53,503 nucleotides of DNA from Phytomonospora sp040655735 (GTDB taxonomy: Bacteria > Actinomycetota > Actinomycetes > Mycobacteriales > Micromonosporaceae), in contig NZ_JBFAKK010000025.1 in assembly GCF_040655735.1 (NCBI RefSeq), positions 1 through 53,503 on the forward strand, written 5' to 3'. The position numbers were made by a program, and so were the translations under genes. A model generated the notes under the pieces. The model saw only the letters and a list, made by a program, of their open reading frames with translations. It did not search any database and was not told where the DNA came from. The first letter of the stretch is position 1. The number at the start of each line of letters is the position of its first letter. This document shows, one piece after another, positions 7,499-15,140 of this stretch.

Positions 7499-8353
7499 AT
7501 GGCGCCACCTGCTCACACCGAGCCCGCACTCGAACGCTGGGAGCAGCGCACCCGCTGGATCCTCACGACCCTCGCGGTCGCCTTCCTCGTCGCCTACGCC
7601 GTCCCGGTCTTGTGGCCGGGGATCCACCCGTCGGTCAAGACGACCGCCGTCGTCGTCGACATCGTCGTGTGGGCGGTCTTCGCCGCCGACTACATCGCGC
7701 GGCTGATCATCGCGCGGGACAAGCGCGGGTTCATCCGCGCGAACCTGATCGACCTGGTGATCGTGCTGCTGCCGCCGGCGCGGCCGCTGCGGTTGCTGCG
7801 GGTGATCGTGGTGCTGGTCGAGGCGCTGACCCGGCAGGCGCACATGCGGGCGAGGGCGCGGTTGGGGGTGTTCGTCGGCGGCACGGTCGTCCTGATGGTG
7901 ATCGTGTCGGCGCTGGCGGTGCTCGACGCGGAGCGGGCCTCGCCCGACGGGAAGATCCTCAACTACCCCGACGCGCTGTGGTGGGCGGTGGTGACGGTGA
8001 CGACCGTCGGGTACGGGGACTTCTTCCCCGTGACGGTCGAGGGGAAGTTCGTCGCGGTGACGCTGATGCTCACCGGGATCGGGCTCATCGCCTTCGTGAC
8101 CGGCTCCTTGGCCTCGTGGGTGGTCGAGAAGGTCGCCGCCGAGGGAGAGGAGTCGGAGGAGGAGACGCGGGAGGACATCGCCGCCGTGCTGGTCGAGGTG
8201 CGGGCGCTGCGCACGGAGATCGCCGATTTGCGGGAGGAGCGTGAGGCGCGGGAGAAGGCGTCCGAGGCGAGCGCGGAGTCGCCCGAAGGGGCGCGGACAC
8301 CGGGGCAGGAGGCGTCGGATCGATCGCCGCCGGGTCCGCGGCGACCGGAGTGA
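7499..8353 (+). CDS. Voltage-gated-type potassium channel, 284 aa
   Basis: A six-helix cation channel. Hydrophobic segments cover about residues 21-40, 46-68, 77-92, 117-140 and 185-208. An arginine-containing S4-like helix (RPLRLLRVIVVLVEAL) is present, and the selectivity filter TVTTVGYGDFFP is intact, which indicates K+ selectivity. The cytoplasmic C-terminus is a charged coiled-coil (EEESEEETREDIAAVLVEVRALRTEIADLREERE), probably for tetramerisation, followed by a Pro/Ser-rich tail. No RCK/TrkA domain follows. The ATG at 7499 is chosen; upstream reading is unsupported. Confidence 0.9.
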   Translation: MAPPAHTEPALERWEQRTRWILTTLAVAFLVAYAVPVLWPGIHPSVKTTAVVVDIVVWAVFAADYIARLIIARDKRGFIRANLIDLVIVLLPPARPLRLLRVIVVLVEALTRQAHMRARARLGVFVGGTVVLMVIVSALAVLDAERASPDGKILNYPDALWWAVVTVTTVGYGDFFPVTVEGKFVAVTLMLTGIGLIAFVTGSLASWVVEKVAAEGEESEEETREDIAAVLVEVRALRTEIADLREEREAREKASEASAESPEGARTPGQEASDRSPPGPRRPE

Positions 8354-8362
8354 CCTGTCTGA

Positions 8363-8391
8363 TTGACACCCATAGTTAGAGGCTCTAGTGT
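8363..8391 (+). promoter_or_regulatory. Housekeeping-sigma promoter with internal dyad
   Basis: TTGACA (8363-8368) and TAGTGT (8386-8391) are separated by 17 bases, a near-consensus vegetative promoter for the FAD monooxygenase gene 34 bases downstream. The spacer and -10 carry the inverted repeat TAGAG-G-CTCTA (8377-8387), and GTTAGA/TCTAAC arms (8375-8380, 8403-8408) flank the start site. These are plausible operator sites, but no repressor gene is adjacent. Confidence 0.65.
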
Positions 8392-8424
8392 TTGTTACAT
8401 CATCTAACACCGGAGGGATCTCCC

Positions 8425-9579
8425 ATGGGCACTGCGATCGTCATCGGCGGGGGAATCGGCGGCCTCACCGCCGCGGTGGCACTGCGGCGCGCGGGCTGGC
8501 GTGTCGAGGTCTACGAGCGGGCGGCGGCCATCGACACGGTCGGCTCGGGTGTGAGCATCGCGCCGAACGCGGTGAAGGCCCTCGACTACCTGGGTCTGCG
8601 CGGCTCCTTCGACACCGTCGCGGGACGGCTCGACGGCATGGAGATCCGCCTGCGCTCGGGGCGGCGGATCTCGCACGCGCGCGGCGCCATGATCGAGTCC
8701 CGCTACGGCGCTCCCTTGACCGCCATGCACCGCGCCGACCTGCACCGGGTCCTCACCGACGCGCTCGGTGACACGCCACTGCGCACCGGGCACACGGTGA
8801 CGGGCGTCGAGCCGGACGGCACGGCGACCTTCGACGGGCCCCGGGGTCCGGTCACGGTGACCGCCGACCTCATCGTCGCCGCCGACGGCGTGCACAGCAC
8901 CGCCCGGCGACGCCTGTTCCCCACCTACCCGGGGCCCGAGTACGCCGGCTACCCGGTGTGGCGGGGCATCGTCCCCGCCGACCGCGCCCGCGGCATCGAC
9001 TTCGGTGACCGCCTCAGCGAGTCGTGGGGGCGTGCCCGGCGCTTCGGCGTCGTGCCCTTCGCCGACGGCCGCGTGTACTGGTACGCGTCGGAGACGCTGC
9101 CCGCCGGGGCGCGGCTGCCCTCCGGAGCCGCCGACGTACTCGCCCGCTTCGCCGGCTGGCATGACCCCATCCCGCAACTGATCGCCGCCACACCCGACGA
9201 GGCGATCCTGCGCCACGACGTCCACTACCTCCGGCAGCCGCTGCCGAGTTTCGTGCGCGGCCGGGTCGCGCTCCTCGGCGACGCCTCCCACGCCGTCACA
9301 CCCGACATCGGCCAGGGCGCCTGCCTCGCGATCGAGGACGCCGTCCACCTCACCGAAGTCCTCGGCAAAGGCGTCGACGAGGGCCTGCACGCCTACGACG
9401 AGGCCCGCCGTCCGCGCACGACCCTCCTGGCCACCCGCTCGGGCCGCATCGGCCGCATCATCCAGACCCGCAGCGGCACCGCCGCCTTCCTCCGCGACCT
9501 CACCGCCGACCTCACCCCCGCCACGATCAGCATGCGCACCATCGGCTCCATCTACGAGTGGAACCCGCCCGTCGGCTAA
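8425..9579 (+). CDS. FAD-dependent monooxygenase (PHBH/UbiH-type), 384 aa
   Basis: A class A flavoprotein hydroxylase. The FAD-binding Rossmann motif is IVIGGGIGGLTAAVAL (residues 4-19), the NADPH/FAD DG motif is AADGVHSTARR, and the GD motif is LLGDASHAVTPDIGQGACLA (about 284-303). Length and order match salicylate hydroxylase/zeaxanthin epoxidase-like enzymes; the aromatic or polyketide substrate is unknown. ATG 8425 is preceded by GGAGGG 8 bases away. The gene appears monocistronic and is driven by a strong promoter at 8363-8391. Confidence 0.9.
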   Translation: MGTAIVIGGGIGGLTAAVALRRAGWRVEVYERAAAIDTVGSGVSIAPNAVKALDYLGLRGSFDTVAGRLDGMEIRLRSGRRISHARGAMIESRYGAPLTAMHRADLHRVLTDALGDTPLRTGHTVTGVEPDGTATFDGPRGPVTVTADLIVAADGVHSTARRRLFPTYPGPEYAGYPVWRGIVPADRARGIDFGDRLSESWGRARRFGVVPFADGRVYWYASETLPAGARLPSGAADVLARFAGWHDPIPQLIAATPDEAILRHDVHYLRQPLPSFVRGRVALLGDASHAVTPDIGQGACLAIEDAVHLTEVLGKGVDEGLHAYDEARRPRTTLLATRSGRIGRIIQTRSGTAAFLRDLTADLTPATISMRTIGSIYEWNPPVG

Positions 9580-9620
9580 GGCGACTCCGTCCACATCGCA
9601 CGGACCGAGGTAGTGCCCGC

Positions 9621-9637
9621 TCTACCCCGAAGGTAGA
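9621..9637 (+). promoter_or_regulatory. Inverted repeat upstream of the two-component operon
   Basis: TCTACC (9621-9626) and GGTAGA (9632-9637) form a perfect 6-base dyad with a 5-base centre. It lies 47 bases before the histidine kinase ATG. NarL/LuxR-type regulators often bind such dyads, so it may be an autoregulatory site for the adjacent response regulator. Confidence 0.5.
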
Positions 9638-9683
9638 TCTGGAGACCGTTTCGGCAGGCGGCCGGCCTTGTAGCGTCGTCGCC

Positions 9684-10907
9684 ATGTCGAGCGAAGCCAC
9701 GCTGTGGCCGACGATGGCCCACCCGCCGCGCTTCCTGCGCTCCGCGTGGCCGTGGCGCTGCCTGGCCTACCTGGTCACCACACCCCTCTTCGCGCTGGCC
9801 GGCTGGCTCGCCGTGCTGCCCACGTTCGTGCTGGTCGGCCTCCCGGTCGGCCGCTGGGAACGATGGCGGCTGCGGCTGATCCACCCGGCCGGCGTGACCG
9901 ACCCGCACAACGTCCCCGAACCCGGCCGCCGCGTCTGGCTGCGCACCCGCCTGCGGGAAGGCGCGACCTGGCGGGAACTGGGCTACGCCCTCTGCCTGCT
10001 GACCGTCCTGCCCGCCCTCGACCTCCTCGCCCTCGCGGTCCTGGGCGTCTGCCTGGTCCTGCTCGCCATGCCCCTGCTCGTGGTGGCCGGCGACAACGCC
10101 GAACTCCGGCTCGGTGAGCACCTGGTCGACACCTTCGGCGAGGCGACGGCCTTCAGCCTGCTCGCGATGCTGCCCCTCACGACCCTGACCGTCTACGGCC
10201 TCTGCGTGCTCGCCGGTGCGCAGGCCGCATTCGCGCGTTCGCTCCTGGAGCCGACCCGGGCCGAACTCGACCGCCGGGTCCGCGACCTCGCCCACTCCCG
10301 CGACCGCCTGGTCGCCGCCTTCGAAGCCGAGCGGCGCCGGATCGAGCGCGACCTCCACGACGGCGCCCAGCAGCAGCTCGCCCTGCTCAGCATGAGCCTC
10401 GGCCTGGCCGCCCGCGAGCTGGGTCCCGACTCCGGCCGGGCCGGCGAGCTCGTCGCCGACGCGCACCGGCAGGCCCGCCTGGCGCAGTCGGGCGTACGGG
10501 AACTCGTCCGGGGCATCCACCCGCAACTGCTCACCGACCACGGGCTCGCGGCAGCCGTCGAGGAACTCGCCGAGCGCTGCCCGATCCCGATGGAGCTCGA
10601 CATCCGCCTCGGCGAGCGCCCGTCGGCGCCGGTGGAGTCCACCGCGTACTTCGTGGTCTCCGAGGCGGTCGGCAACGCCGTCCGGCACGCCGCCGCCGGG
10701 CGGATCACGGTCAGCGGTGAGCGTCGCGCAGGGTCGCTGGTGCTGACGGTCGTCGACGACGGGAGGGGTGGGGCGGACCTCGCACGGGGTTCGGGCTTGC
10801 AGGGCCTGTCCGACCGGGCCGCCGTTCTCGACGGGCGGCTCGCGGTGCTCAGCCCGGTGGGCGGGCCGACGTCGGTGCGGGTGGAGCTGCCGTGGCTCTG
10901 CGGATAG
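9684..10907 (+). CDS. Sensor histidine kinase, HisKA_3 type with four-helix membrane sensor, 407 aa
   Basis: Four hydrophobic segments make up the first half (about residues 20-50, 105-135 and 150-185), forming a membrane sensor of the putative-sensor class. The dimerisation/phosphoacceptor motif is ERDLHDGAQQQLALLSMSL with His at residue 225. An HATPase_c domain follows, with VSEAVGNAVRHA and VVDDGRGG plus GSGLQGLSDR. This is the NarX/DesK class of kinase. It overlaps the response regulator by 16 bases, so the two are a cognate pair. The stimulus is unknown; this class often senses envelope stress. Confidence 0.9.
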   Translation: MSSEATLWPTMAHPPRFLRSAWPWRCLAYLVTTPLFALAGWLAVLPTFVLVGLPVGRWERWRLRLIHPAGVTDPHNVPEPGRRVWLRTRLREGATWRELGYALCLLTVLPALDLLALAVLGVCLVLLAMPLLVVAGDNAELRLGEHLVDTFGEATAFSLLAMLPLTTLTVYGLCVLAGAQAAFARSLLEPTRAELDRRVRDLAHSRDRLVAAFEAERRRIERDLHDGAQQQLALLSMSLGLAARELGPDSGRAGELVADAHRQARLAQSGVRELVRGIHPQLLTDHGLAAAVEELAERCPIPMELDIRLGERPSAPVESTAYFVVSEAVGNAVRHAAAGRITVSGERRAGSLVLTVVDDGRGGADLARGSGLQGLSDRAAVLDGRLAVLSPVGGPTSVRVELPWLCG

Positions 10908-11545
10908 TCGTCGCCGAGGACTCGGTGCTGATGCGCGCCGGACTGGTCGGGCTGCTGGAGGCCTTCGGGCACACGGTGCCCGCCGCGGTCGGCGACGCCG
11001 TGGCGCTGCCGGCCGCCGTCGCCGAGCACGGCCCCGACCTGGTGCTGACCGACGTGCGGATGCCGCCGGGGAACACCGACGACGGGCTGCGCGCGGCGGT
11101 GGCGCTGCGCGACGCCCACCCAGGGCTGGCGGTGCTGGTGCTGTCGCAGCACGCGGCGACGGCCTACGCGGCCGAGCTGCTCGGCCCGGCGGGGCGCGGC
11201 GGTGTCGGCTACCTGCTCAAGGACCGGATCGGCGAGGTCTCGGAGTTCGCCGACGCCGTCGTCCGGGTCGCCGCCGGTGAGACGGTGATCGACCCGGACG
11301 TGGTGCGGCAGCTGCTGACGCGGCAGCGGGTCGTCGACCCGCTCGACGCGCTCACCCCCCGCGAGCGGGAGGTGCTGACGCTGATGGCCGAGGGCCGGGC
11401 CAACGCGTCGATCGCCCGGGAGCTGGTGGTGGGCGACGCCGCAGTGGCCAAGCACATCGGCAACATCTTCGCCAAGCTCGGCCTGACCGGCGGCGAGGAC
11501 GGTCACCGCCGGGTCCTGGCCGTGCTCAGCTACCTGCGGCGCTGA
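10892..11545 (+). CDS. NarL/LuxR-family response regulator, 217 aa
   Basis: A receiver domain begins at the N-terminus (VVAEDSVLMRAGL) with the phosphoacceptor Asp54 in LTDVRMPP and the switch Lys in YLLKDRI. A C-terminal LuxR-type helix-turn-helix follows (LTPREREVLTLMAEGRANASIA, then KHIGNIFAKLGL). The start is a GTG inside the kinase gene, and translation is coupled to it. The 3' end overlaps the end of the opposite-strand peptidase by 20 bases. An inverted repeat upstream of the kinase is a candidate self-regulatory site. Confidence 0.92.
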   Translation: MALRIVVAEDSVLMRAGLVGLLEAFGHTVPAAVGDAVALPAAVAEHGPDLVLTDVRMPPGNTDDGLRAAVALRDAHPGLAVLVLSQHAATAYAAELLGPAGRGGVGYLLKDRIGEVSEFADAVVRVAAGETVIDPDVVRQLLTRQRVVDPLDALTPREREVLTLMAEGRANASIARELVVGDAAVAKHIGNIFAKLGLTGGEDGHRRVLAVLSYLRR

Positions 11546-13031
11546 CGCGCGTGCAGGTCAGGTCGGCGGCCGGCAGCACCCCGTCGAGCAGGTACCGGTT
11601 CACGGCGCCGTCGACGCATGGGTTTCCCTCCACTCCGTAGACGAGGTGCCGGTGGGCGTCGTCGAGGGTGATCATCCGGGAACCCGACAGCGCTTGGTGC
11701 ATCGCGAGCTGGCCGGCGCGGGGTGTGCGCGGGTCCCCGCTCGCGCCGACGATCAGCGCGGGCACCGCGTTGTCGATGCGGGTCGGCGCCTCGACCGGCG
11801 CGGTCGGCCAGAACGCGCACGGCGTGATGTTGCGGGTCAGCGGGCCGAACAGCGGCTCGCTCGACCGGTGCGCGCGAATGTCGCGGTAATAGGTCTCGGG
11901 GTCGCGGGGCGCGGCGCGGTCGGCGCACAGGAACAGAGTGCCGTCGCCGATCCCGTTCGGCGTCGTGGCCATCCTCAGATGCGTCTCCAGGCCCGGGGTC
12001 GGGGTGACCCGGCGGCCGTCGGCGGCGTCGGCCAGCACCCGGACGTCGGCGGCGATGCCGGCGAGGTCCTCCTCGGTGTCGAAGCGGATGGGCAGGAACA
12101 GCAGCACCGGAAGCAGCCGGGCGTCGACCAGGTGATCGCCGACTCGCAGCAGGCGCTCCTCGGCGGCCCGGCGGACGCGCTCGACGGTGGCCAGGACCGC
12201 GTCGCGGGTCGTGCCGAGGTGGTAGGTCGCGTCGCGTTCGGCGGCCCAGCAGGCCCAGTTGCGCAGCGCGGCCTCGGTCGCCTCGCCCATCGCGCGGGTC
12301 ACGCGCGGACCGTAGACCTCGGGGTCGACGGCGCTGTCGAGCACGAAGCGGTCGACGCGCTCGGGAAACATCTGGGTGTACACCGCGCCCAGGTAGCTGC
12401 CGCCCGACCAGCCGACGTAGGACAGCTTCGGTTCGCCGAGGGCGGCGCGGACGCGGTCGAGGTCGCGTGCGGTGTTGCGCGTGGTGGCGTGCGGCAGGAG
12501 GGCCTCGTTTCCCTCGACGCACCCGGCGGCGAGTTCGCGTGCCCGGGTGGCGCCCTCGGCGAAGGTCTGCCAGGTCGGCCCGGCTCCGCGCATGGACAGG
12601 CCCGTCTCCCAGTCGCAGCTCAGTGGGCTGCTGCGGCCGACGAAGCGCGGGTCCATGCCGATGAGGTCGTAGCGGGCGGCGACCTCGGGTGAGATCTCGG
12701 CCAGTTCGAGGACGAGGTCCAAGGCGGGATCTCCCGGCCCGCCGGGGTTGAGGGCGAGCGCGCCGCGCCGGGCTGCCGGGTCGGTGGCGGGCAGGCGGGA
12801 AACCGCGATGTCGATGGTGCGGCCGCGCGGGCGGGAGTAGTCGAGGGGGACGGTCAGCTCGGCGCACCGGGCGCCGGCGGCGTCGAGGGCCGCGCCGATC
12901 TCGTCGCCGGGTCCGGTGCTGCAGGAGTGCCAGTTCAGCGGGGTGACCGTGGGGTCGGCGGTGGCGGGTGCCGGGATCGTTCCGACGAGCAGCGCGGCGC
13001 CGAGAGCGGCGGCGATTCTGCGTGTGCGCAT
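11526..13031 (-). CDS. Secreted TAP-type alpha/beta hydrolase (tripeptidyl aminopeptidase-like), 501 aa
   Basis: A Sec signal peptide (MRTRRIAAALGAALLVGT with cleavage near ATA-DP) is followed by the tripeptidyl-aminopeptidase/SlpD-type fold. Visible features are the oxyanion region NPGGPGDPAL, the nucleophile elbow GWSGGSYLG, and a C-terminal TAP domain with CADRAAPRD, ASGDPRTPRAGQL (Asp) and DDAHRHLVYG (His). The enzyme should act outside the cell on peptides or esters. I chose the ATG at 13031 over the GTG at 13043 because GAGGAAA lies directly before it. The 3' end overlaps the response regulator tail-to-tail by 20 bases. Confidence 0.9.
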   Translation of the reverse strand: MRTRRIAAALGAALLVGTIPAPATADPTVTPLNWHSCSTGPGDEIGAALDAAGARCAELTVPLDYSRPRGRTIDIAVSRLPATDPAARRGALALNPGGPGDPALDLVLELAEISPEVAARYDLIGMDPRFVGRSSPLSCDWETGLSMRGAGPTWQTFAEGATRARELAAGCVEGNEALLPHATTRNTARDLDRVRAALGEPKLSYVGWSGGSYLGAVYTQMFPERVDRFVLDSAVDPEVYGPRVTRAMGEATEAALRNWACWAAERDATYHLGTTRDAVLATVERVRRAAEERLLRVGDHLVDARLLPVLLFLPIRFDTEEDLAGIAADVRVLADAADGRRVTPTPGLETHLRMATTPNGIGDGTLFLCADRAAPRDPETYYRDIRAHRSSEPLFGPLTRNITPCAFWPTAPVEAPTRIDNAVPALIVGASGDPRTPRAGQLAMHQALSGSRMITLDDAHRHLVYGVEGNPCVDGAVNRYLLDGVLPAADLTCTRVSAAGS

Positions 13032-13133
13032 GGGTTTCCTCACTGGATTCGGGGTCGGTTCGACCCTAGGAATCCGGGGAGGCCGGGGGCGATAGCGCTG
13101 GCTGACGGATGGGGGGTAGTGCCGGGTGGACCA

Positions 13134-13330
13134 TCAGGCGGCGAAGGCCTGTCCCCCGATGACGCGCAGCAGCTCCAGCATGGCCACCGACGCCGAGCCC
13201 GGTGGGGCGGTGAACACGAACAGCCGCTGGTCGGCTTCGGCCGACAGACCGGCGAGCCGCGCGACCTCCTCCCGGCGCAGGCCGGGCGTGTGACGTCGCG
13301 GTCCGTCCTCGGCGGGCGCGAGGCCGCCCT
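13134..13330 (-). pseudogene. Remnant of an MmyB-type XRE regulator (internal deletion, no start)
   Basis: Reading the minus strand back from the stop at 13134, the frame gives RRHTPGLRREEVARLAGLS, the hallmark N-terminal helix-turn-helix of MmyB-like regulators. It is joined directly to ADQRLFVFTAPPGSASVAM and LELLRVIGGQAFAA, which matches the extreme C-terminus of the same family. About 200 codons of the middle are missing. The N-terminus is blocked by an in-frame TGA and has no start codon. Two intact homologues lie at 17191-18021 and 27609-28439. Confidence 0.8.
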
Positions 13331-13381
13331 CGCGGCGAGGGCAGGACGGTGATCACAGCGTGAAGAGGCGGCCCGAGCCGA

Positions 13382-13397
13382 TATTTCACGTGAAACA
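13382..13397. promoter_or_regulatory. parS site (one mismatch)
   Basis: TATTTCACGTGAAACA matches the ParB-binding consensus TGTTTCACGTGAAACA at 15 of 16 bases. It is followed by TCCGTTCGA, a flank shared by the sites at 16292 and 16345. Confidence 0.85.
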
Positions 13398-13422
13398 TCC
13401 GTTCGAGCCGCCGCGAAGATCC

Positions 13423-13812
13423 CTAGGCCGGCGCCTGGCCGATCGGGTGCAGCACGATCGGGAAGTTCAACGGCTTCCCGCCGGGCCCCGGCGCGGCCGA
13501 GATGTGCGCGCCGATCTCGACGGCGCGCTTCTCGTCGGCGAGCTCCAGCAGCCAGTACCCGGCGAGGAACTCCTTCGACTCCGGGAAGGGCCCGTCGGTG
13601 ACGATCGGCTCGCCGTCGTCACCGGCCTGGATGACCCGCACGGTGTCGGGGGCCGCGAGCCCTTGCGCGTCGAGGAGCTCACCGGGCTTGAAGTAGTTCT
13701 CCATCAGCTCGCGCATGAACTCGACGTGGGCGACCACGTCCTCCCGCGCCCAGCTCGCCGGCCCGGCGGCCATGTCCAGCGCGGTGGCCTGCATCAGCAG
13801 CATGTACTTCAT
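13423..13812 (-). CDS. YciI-family protein, 129 aa
   Basis: A DGPF/YCII-type protein. It has MKYMLLMQ at the N-terminus, the signature TDGPFPESKEFLAGYWLLE (about residues 72-90), and a conserved C-terminal ISAAPGP region. Family members are small ferredoxin-like-fold proteins, often encoded beside ECF sigma factors and of unknown enzymatic role. No sigma factor is adjacent here. GAGGAG lies 8 bases before the ATG. It is downstream of the YtxH-like gene on the same strand but separated from it by a strong terminator, so it is probably transcribed on its own. Confidence 0.88.
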   Translation of the reverse strand: MKYMLLMQATALDMAAGPASWAREDVVAHVEFMRELMENYFKPGELLDAQGLAAPDTVRVIQAGDDGEPIVTDGPFPESKEFLAGYWLLELADEKRAVEIGAHISAAPGPGGKPLNFPIVLHPIGQAPA

Positions 13813-13907
13813 CGTCTCGGCTCCTCGCCGTCGTCGGGCGCCGCATCACCGAGCGCCCCCTCTACAGCTTTATCGGAACCGACTCGTGCGTTTCGACATG
13901 CCCGCGC

Positions 13908-13946
13908 AAAAAAGTTCGCGCCCCCGGCCGTGAGGCCGGGGGCGCG
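13908..13946 (-). terminator. Rho-independent terminator of the YtxH-like gene
   Basis: Read on the minus strand, a 13-base perfect stem (13934-13946 with 13917-13929) closes a 4-base loop and is followed by a run of six T (13913-13908). It starts 20 bases after the stop of the gene ending at 13966. This is one of the clearest terminators in the window. Confidence 0.88.
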
Positions 13947-13965
13947 TTACGCGTCTGGCAGCTGG

Positions 13966-14496
13966 TCACCGTGACGTGTTGAGACCGTTCGGGGAACCCG
14001 ATCGGATCTTGTCGCCGGCGCGACCCGCGGCGGCACTCGCCTTGTCGGCCAGCTGACCCGCCTTGTCGCGGGCGCTGCCGGCCATGTCGGCGGCCTTTTC
14101 CTGAGCCTTGCCGGCCAAGTCCTTGGCCTTGTCGCCGGCGTCGTCGGCCAATCCTCGGGACTTGCCCGCCGCGTCGCGGCCGATGTCCCGAAGGTCATCG
14201 CCCGCTTCCGTGGCGGTGTAGTCCTCCCACTGATCGCGACGGCGCTTCACCATGTTCAGCACAGCCACACCAGCGATGGCGCCGACCCCGATCGCCCCTG
14301 CGATCCAGGGCCACCGGCGACGCTTGGGGGGCTTTCGCAGCCCGATCGTGACCATCGCGCTTCCCACCTTGGGACCGATGCGCTCCGCCGCTCCTTGAGC
14401 GGCGTGCGATGCGGCCGTCCTGAAGTGGCCGAAACTCTGGCCGAGTTCGTTACGAACGACCTGTGTACGGTTCTTAGCAGATTTTCCGAAAGGCAC
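13966..14496 (-). CDS. YtxH-like membrane-anchored protein with Ala/Lys/Asp helical tail, 176 aa
   Basis: The N-terminus is basic, followed by one membrane helix (WIAGAIGVGAIAGVAVLNMV, about residues 65-84). The tail is then about 90 residues of repetitive helical sequence, with units like AGDKAKDLAGKAQEKAADMAG and SARDKAGQLADKA. This 11-residue Ala/Lys/Asp periodicity resembles LEA/apolipoprotein-like stress proteins and YtxH/DUF883-type proteins. The GTG at 14496 is chosen because AGGAGGTGG lies 6 bases upstream; a longer frame starts at a TTG without a ribosome-binding site. It is divergent from the cyclophilin gene. Confidence 0.7.
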   Translation of the reverse strand: MPFGKSAKNRTQVVRNELGQSFGHFRTAASHAAQGAAERIGPKVGSAMVTIGLRKPPKRRRWPWIAGAIGVGAIAGVAVLNMVKRRRDQWEDYTATEAGDDLRDIGRDAAGKSRGLADDAGDKAKDLAGKAQEKAADMAGSARDKAGQLADKASAAAGRAGDKIRSGSPNGLNTSR

Positions 14497-14615
14497 CGCT
14501 GTCCACCTCCTGTTCGCCAATCACATACCCAGCTACCTCGATCATCATGCACGTTTTGTCGGCGGCTGTTGCCCGATTCGGTGAGCACGATCAACCCCAT
14601 GGCAGGATGGGACGC

Positions 14616-15140
14616 ATGACCACCGCGACACTGCACACGAACTTCGGCGACATCAACCTCAACCTGTTCGACAACCACGCGCCCAAAACGGTGCGGAACT
14701 TCGTCGGACTCGCCGAGGGCACCCAGGAGTACACCGACCCGTCGACGGGCGCGAAGGGCTCCGGCCCGTACTACGACGGGGTCATCTTCCACCGGGTCAT
14801 CAAGGACTTCATGATCCAGGGCGGCGACCCGACGGGTACCGGGCGGGGCGGCCCGGGGTACACGTTCGACGACGAGATCCACCCCGAGCTCCAGTTCACC
14901 AAGAAGTACCAGCTGGCCATGGCCAACGCGGGCATCCAGATGGGGAAGGGCACCAACGGTTCCCAGTTCTTCATCACCACGACCGCCCCGAACTGGCTCA
15001 ACGGCAAGCACACCATCTTCGGTGAGGTCGCCGACCCCGAGTCGGAGAAGGTCGTTGATGACATCAACGCCAACCCGACGAGCGCTGGCGATCGTCCGGT
15101 CAAGGAAGTCGTCATCGAGCGCGTTACCATCAAGCGTTAA
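14616..15140 (+). CDS. ppiA: Cyclophilin-type peptidyl-prolyl cis-trans isomerase, 174 aa
   Basis: A compact cytoplasmic cyclophilin. Catalytic-core motifs are FHRVIKDFMIQGGDPTGTGR (Arg and Phe of the active site), LAMANAG, NGSQFFITT and LNGKHTIFGEV. It catalyses proline isomerisation during protein folding. There is no signal peptide. Its stop codon overlaps the rhomboid start by one base (TAATG), so the two form an operon. In many actinomycetes this pair lies near the replication origin, which agrees with the nearby parS sites. Confidence 0.95.
   Translation: MTTATLHTNFGDINLNLFDNHAPKTVRNFVGLAEGTQEYTDPSTGAKGSGPYYDGVIFHRVIKDFMIQGGDPTGTGRGGPGYTFDDEIHPELQFTKKYQLAMANAGIQMGKGTNGSQFFITTTAPNWLNGKHTIFGEVADPESEKVVDDINANPTSAGDRPVKEVVIERVTIKR

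Noticed and set aside
6791..8410. 539-residue minus-strand frame
   Set aside because: Antisense to the K+ channel and to the 108-residue gene; repetitive Arg/Asp/Pro composition typical of shadows.
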